64,000 bases of DNA from Desulfovibrionaceae bacterium (GTDB lineage: Bacteria > Desulfobacterota > Desulfovibrionia > Desulfovibrionales > Desulfovibrionaceae), in assembly GCA_019421865.1 (NCBI GenBank), contig JAHZEL010000023.1, forward strand, positions 58,256-122,255, read 5' to 3'. Below, in pieces: positions 60,456-64,000 of this stretch (its first letter is position 1; each line of letters starts with the position of its first letter). Made by a program: the position numbers and the translations under genes. The notes under the pieces were generated by a model that ran no database searches, was not told the origin of the DNA, and saw only the letters and a list, made by a program, of their open reading frames with translations.

Positions 60456-62039
60456 TCAATAGTTGTGCATGGAAGTGACGCCTTCGTCTTCCAGATCATC
60501 CATGTCGTTTTCAGGCAGCTGCTTCTGAGCGTTGGTGAGAGAGGCCTTGGACACGTCGCCCTGCACGCCGGTGACGGGATATTCGCCCTTGACGTTGGGA
60601 ATCTGGAACAGACCGTTGGCCGGGGGCACGACGGCGGTTTCTTCGGCGTGCTTGGCCTGAGGCACCCAGCTGTAGGGCACGCGGTAGGAGCGGAAGAGTA
60701 CGCCGTTGTTGTCGTCGGCATAGGGAGACAGGTATTCCCAGACCATTTCGTAGTCGCTGGTGATTTCAAACACGCGGCTCATGTCGCCTTCGGTAATGAG
60801 CGTGTTGCCGTTGGGCAGGCGCTGAGCATAGCTCACGAAGGGGCTGAAGAACTTGAAGTCCATGTGGCCGAGCAGACCGGTGTGATTCTTGTGCCAGTCG
60901 TATTCCCACACGATTTCCTTGGTCACGGGGTTGAATTCCACCACGCGGCTGTAGGGGCGCTGAACGTTGTGGAAGCCGGAAACCGGGCGATCGGGAGTCG
61001 GTTCGCCGTAGCCGCCGAGGCCGCCGTTGTCGAAGAAGAGAATGTTGCCGGCGCCGGGCAGGCCCTTGGGAATGATGTGCACGCCGTGAGCGCCCACGAT
61101 CTGACCGACCTTGAAGTCGTCGGTACCGGGGGCGAAGTTCGGGCCGAGTCTCCACACCACCTTGCCGGTGGCGCGTTCGACGATGCACATCATGTTGGAG
61201 TCGCGGCTGTTGATGATGATGTTGTCAGGATGGAAGCGCTTGTCGCCGGAGTCGTACCACTTGTTCGGACCAAGGTAGCTGGCGCAGTTGATGTGCATCC
61301 AGTCGTAGCCCGCGCCGGGCTTGATCTTGGTGCCGTGGCGGCCGGCGGCTCTGTTGTCGGAGGGCGGGAAGGTGTTCATGGCCTTGAAGGACGCGTCCGT
61401 GAAGCCGAATTCATCCAGATGATCGGAAATCTTCCAGCTCCAGATGACCTTTCCGGAGGCGTCCACTTCCAGGAGCACGTCGGAAACCAGCTGCATGGTG
61501 GGATGCACGCGGGCGATCTTTTCATTGATGTGGCTGAGCACGAGGGTCGTTTCCGCAGCATCGGGAAGGTCCTTCGCTTCCGAAGGCGTGTAGTAGACCG
61601 AGGTGTCCTTGCGCTGATAGTCGTGATGCTGACGGGCGATGGGCGTTTTGCCGTCCTTCTGCGGCTGGCCGGGAATGGCGGCCACGTCCTGCCAGTCTCT
61701 GAATTCCCAGAGCTTCTTGCCGTCGAAGTCGAGCGTGATCACGGAGGCCTTGTCCTGCTGTCCGTCCTTCCAGGTTTCGCCGCTGGTCATGAGGCGGCCG
61801 CCGGGCAGAATCTTGTTGGGCATGCCGTCCTTGCTGTCCCAGCGCTTCACCAGATTGCCGTTCATGTCCACAAGGCAGGCCGTTCCGGCAAGAATGGTAT
61901 AGCCGTTCCAGGCCTTGTCCGGATTGTAGAAGGTGACGCCGGTGGGATACGTCGTCGGGATGGCGTAGGAAGCGGCCGGCATGAAGCAGGCGAGACCCAG
62001 CGCCAGAAGAAGGTTGGAGGAAAGCTGTTTAACCTTCAT
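60456..62039 (-). CDS. Periplasmic arylsulfotransferase (ASST-like), copy 1
   Basis: A 527-residue exported beta-propeller enzyme of the arylsulfate sulfotransferase family, which moves sulfuryl groups between phenolic compounds without PAPS. Signal peptide ends at AASYA. Propeller blocks: DWMHINCASYLGPNKWYDSG, HPDNIIINSRDSNMM, TGKVVWRLGP, VGAHGVHIIPKGLPGAGNILFFDNG (candidate catalytic His region), SRVVEFNPVTKEIVWEYD and YAQRLPNGNTLITEGD. ATG 62039 with GAGG upstream is preferred to the GTG two codons earlier. The natural sulfuryl donor is unknown. Its paralogue is upstream in the same direction. Confidence 0.88.
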   Translation of the reverse strand: MKVKQLSSNLLLALGLACFMPAASYAIPTTYPTGVTFYNPDKAWNGYTILAGTACLVDMNGNLVKRWDSKDGMPNKILPGGRLMTSGETWKDGQQDKASVITLDFDGKKLWEFRDWQDVAAIPGQPQKDGKTPIARQHHDYQRKDTSVYYTPSEAKDLPDAAETTLVLSHINEKIARVHPTMQLVSDVLLEVDASGKVIWSWKISDHLDEFGFTDASFKAMNTFPPSDNRAAGRHGTKIKPGAGYDWMHINCASYLGPNKWYDSGDKRFHPDNIIINSRDSNMMCIVERATGKVVWRLGPNFAPGTDDFKVGQIVGAHGVHIIPKGLPGAGNILFFDNGGLGGYGEPTPDRPVSGFHNVQRPYSRVVEFNPVTKEIVWEYDWHKNHTGLLGHMDFKFFSPFVSYAQRLPNGNTLITEGDMSRVFEITSDYEMVWEYLSPYADDNNGVLFRSYRVPYSWVPQAKHAEETAVVPPANGLFQIPNVKGEYPVTGVQGDVSKASLTNAQKQLPENDMDDLEDEGVTSMHNY

Positions 62040-62083
62040 GAGCACCTCACAATGGTTGAAAATGAAAAAAGGAAGGCAACTGG

Positions 62084-62103
62084 CATAAACGTATACGTTT
62101 ATG
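62084..62103. promoter_or_regulatory. 20-base perfect palindrome upstream of arylsulfotransferase 1
   Basis: CATAAACGTATACGTTTATG reads identically on both strands, about 45 bases before the start codon, downstream of AT-rich promoter-like sequence. It is a strong candidate for a dimeric repressor operator. Confidence 0.65.
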
Positions 62104-62307
62104 ATAGTTCTTGGTGAGAAAAATATAATGTAAATAGATATATTATGATTTAATAATGACGGTAAAAATGTTATCTGATCTTTGCTGATGCGTGCGAAAT
62201 AAGGGGAAAGAGCGCCGTAAGTGTCGTCCTTGGAGCCGCCGCGGAGTCTTTAATATTGCAGGCTCTGCGAAAAGCCGTCACGGCTGGACGGTGGATTGTG
62301 CTTATAG

Positions 62308-62354
62308 AAAACTGCCTCTCATGACCTTTTTCATGGATCACAAGAGGCAGTTTT
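62308..62354 (-). terminator. Terminator after arylsulfotransferase 2
   Basis: AAAACTGCCTCT/AGAGGCAGTTTT, 12 bp, 6 bases after the stop codon; the stem itself ends in T-run on the minus strand. Confidence 0.85.
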
Positions 62355-62360
62355 CATCAG

Positions 62361-63797
62361 TTAGTATCTCTTGAAGGCGGAAGGTTCGTCTTCTTCGATT
62401 TCGACGGTTCCGGCCTTCTGCAGAGCTTCGTCATACAGGAAGGGATCGGCAGGGATGACTTCCCGTTCCACGTCGTGCTTGATCTGCGGAATGTAGTCGT
62501 AAGGAATGCGATAGGCACGATAGATGGAGTTCGTGGGCTTGACTCTGTGGGAGACTTCGGCATCGCCGAAACCGCTGGCCGTACCGTACCACATGAAGGG
62601 CACGATGTATTCCCAGACGGTTTCGAGTTCGGGCGTCACTTCAATGATGCGACCGTCATTGCTTTCCGTGATGAGCGTATTGCCGTTGGGCAGACGCTGG
62701 GCGGAGCTCATGGTGCCGCTGAAGAAGCTGTGGGAAATGGAATGGTTCTTGCCGTAGCCCAGAGCCGTGGCGGAGTATTCCCACACGATCTTGCGGGTGA
62801 CGGGATCGAATTCCAGAACCTGGGAGTAGGGCAGGCCGTTGTTGAAGACAAGAATGTTGCCTTCGCCGGGCAGGCCCTTAGGGATCATGTGGGCGTGATG
62901 GATCATGCCGCCGGCGGGCAGACCCTTGAAGCCGCCTTCGGGAAGGTGCATGCCCAGAAGACGAAGCGGATCGTCCTTATCGAACTTGGGGCCGACCTGC
63001 CAGACCACGGAACCGGTCTTGTGGTCGATGATGTAGATGACTTCCTGACCGTCGTCGGTGATGATGTTGTCGGGATGGAAGGCCGCATATTTGACGGGAT
63101 CCATGTCATACCACTTGTTGGGACCTACCCAGGAAGCGGTATTCTGGAAGTCGGCAATACCCTTTTCCTTATATTCCTTTTCATGATCCTTGTAGAGCCA
63201 TTCCCAGACGATGTTGCCGGCCTTGTCCACAATGTAGAGCGAGGCGGTTTCCTTGCCGTCGACGGTCTTGAAGCCGGCAATGAGCGTCTTGCCGTCCTTG
63301 ACGTATTCCATGCCGGGCACGGGATAGCCTACGGGGTTGCCTTCGCGCTGGAAGTCATGGTGCGCGTTGGCGCTCCAGAGCATTTTTTCATCCGTCTTGA
63401 TTTCGGCGGAGGGCTTTCTCTGCTCGTACTTGTCGAAGCGCCAGACTTCCTTGCCGTCCCAGTCGAGCTCCACAACGCCGAAGCCTTCGGACTTGCGTTC
63501 CGTCCACATGTTGGGATCGTAGTACACCAGGTTGGCCATGAGGTGGCCGCCGGGGAGCACCTTGGCGGGCTGTCCTTCCACATTCATCCACTTGTGAACG
63601 ACCTTGCCGTTCATGTCGATGAGGGGAAGCCCGTGACCGGTGGCACGCAGAGGTCCGATGACGGTATAGCCGTTGTAGGCCTTATCGGGCTTGTTGATGG
63701 TGACGCCCGTGGGGAACACGGACGGATAGGCCTGAGCCGAGGCTGCAAAGCTCAACGTTAAAGCTGCAGTCAGGAAGACTTTGCCCAGTGCTTTCAT
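62361..63797 (-). CDS. Periplasmic arylsulfotransferase (ASST-like), copy 2
   Basis: A 478-residue exported paralogue of copy 1. Signal peptide MKALGKVFLTAALTLSFAASAQA. Shared blocks are FPTGVTINKPDKAYNGYTV, ASWVGPNKWYD, HPDNIITDDGQEVIYIIDHKTGSVVWQVGP, HHAHMIPKGLPGEGNILVFNNG, YSQVLEFDPVTRKIVWEYS and SAQRLPNGNTLITESNDG. It is about 50 residues shorter at the C-terminus. AGGAGAG lies before ATG 63797. It has its own promoter and terminator, so the two paralogues are separate units. Confidence 0.9.
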   Translation of the reverse strand: MKALGKVFLTAALTLSFAASAQAYPSVFPTGVTINKPDKAYNGYTVIGPLRATGHGLPLIDMNGKVVHKWMNVEGQPAKVLPGGHLMANLVYYDPNMWTERKSEGFGVVELDWDGKEVWRFDKYEQRKPSAEIKTDEKMLWSANAHHDFQREGNPVGYPVPGMEYVKDGKTLIAGFKTVDGKETASLYIVDKAGNIVWEWLYKDHEKEYKEKGIADFQNTASWVGPNKWYDMDPVKYAAFHPDNIITDDGQEVIYIIDHKTGSVVWQVGPKFDKDDPLRLLGMHLPEGGFKGLPAGGMIHHAHMIPKGLPGEGNILVFNNGLPYSQVLEFDPVTRKIVWEYSATALGYGKNHSISHSFFSGTMSSAQRLPNGNTLITESNDGRIIEVTPELETVWEYIVPFMWYGTASGFGDAEVSHRVKPTNSIYRAYRIPYDYIPQIKHDVEREVIPADPFLYDEALQKAGTVEIEEDEPSAFKRY

Positions 63798-63850
63798 GTA
63801 CTCTCTCCTGAGTTGAGGTGAATTGAAAACATTACCGGAGCCATATCCTG

Positions 63851-63880
63851 CAGCCTTTCGCGGACTTTCACGAAAGGCTG
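63851..63880. repeat. 10-bp inverted repeat in the arylsulfotransferase 2 leader
   Basis: CAGCCTTTCG and CGAAAGGCTG with a ten-base spacer, about 55 bases before the start codon. It could be an operator or an mRNA hairpin. Confidence 0.65.
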
Positions 63881-63932
63881 TATGTGCCAGCTTGTCATGA
63901 AATAGTGTATTGCTGTGGCATAGTTAGCAAAA

Positions 63933-63961
63933 ATATTATTTTTTGTAAGGCTCTGTCACAA
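63933..63961 (-). promoter_or_regulatory. Promoter of arylsulfotransferase 2
   Basis: On the minus strand TTGTGA, 17 bases, TAATAT in an AT-rich region, giving a leader of about 130 bases that includes the inverted repeat at 63851-63880. Confidence 0.5.
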
Positions 63962-64000
63962 CAAATGGTTGATTTTTGACGAGAAATAGCGTATAATAAT

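Noticed and set aside
63841..63900. TGGCACA element as a sigma-54 promoter for arylsulfotransferase 2
   Set aside because: The spacing to the next GC is 8 and not 10 bases, so the -12 element is missing.

Overview
The window is a GC-rich chromosomal stretch of a Gram-negative anaerobe, most likely a member of the Desulfovibrionaceae (Desulfovibrio/Bilophila/Mailhella-type). The reasons are the recA-alaS neighbourhood, a PurH reduced to its formyltransferase half, hydrogenase maturation genes (hypD, hypE), TolB/Pal and heptosyltransferase genes of an outer-membrane organism, a TAXI-TRAP operon, and periplasmic arylsulfotransferases. The taxon is inferred from gene content only. I saw no insertion sequence, prophage or CRISPR array.

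Layout. 1-7.1 kb: 3' part of era, yggS-type PLP protein, a SpoU rRNA methyltransferase (minus), mltD, ftsY and a DUF1643 gene. 7.1-13 kb (minus): an ABC importer operon with a DUF3798 binding protein, a two-domain ATPase, two permeases and an extra one-helix protein. 13.3-16 kb (minus): ilvA and a PP-loop tRNA-modification-like enzyme. 16.2-26.6 kb: recA, alaS, mutM, a 108-residue unknown (minus), the formyltransferase half of PurH, an RNase II-type exonuclease and an M23 peptidase. 26.7-36.9 kb: a six-gene minus-strand catabolic operon (three amidohydrolase-fold proteins, an Old-Yellow-Enzyme/FadH-type oxidoreductase, a fused TRAP permease, a TAXI binding protein) that starts at a near-consensus sigma-54 promoter and lies divergent to an AcoR-type sigma-54 activator. 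37.2-42.7 kb: paired crcB genes, a GIY-YIG protein, tolB, pal, tRNA-Pro, a universal stress protein and a maltose-acetyltransferase-like gene. 42.8-45.8 kb (minus): rpsL-rpsG-fusA. 46-53.3 kb: hypD, a lone trpB behind a tryptophan attenuator, hypE, a heptosyltransferase, tatD and miaB. 53.6-63.8 kb: a second sigma-54 module, with a response regulator divergent to an operon encoding a 965-residue duplicated exported protein, a YeiH-like transporter and small membrane or exported proteins, followed by two arylsulfotransferase paralogues (minus).

How they work together. Most genes are housekeeping. The two accessory regions share one design: an enhancer-binding protein for sigma-54 faces a minus-strand operon whose first gene is preceded by a GG-N10-GC element and by inverted repeats that could be activator sites. 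In the first operon all three amidohydrolase-like proteins have Arg-x-Arg where the family has its metal-binding His-x-His, and Ser or Ala where it has the C-terminal metal Asp. This suggests a metal-independent or repurposed branch working with a C=C reductase and a TRAP importer on an unknown small acid. The second module places sulfuryl-transfer enzymes near a transporter of the putative sulfate-exporter family and an exported protein made of two related halves that I cannot assign to a family.
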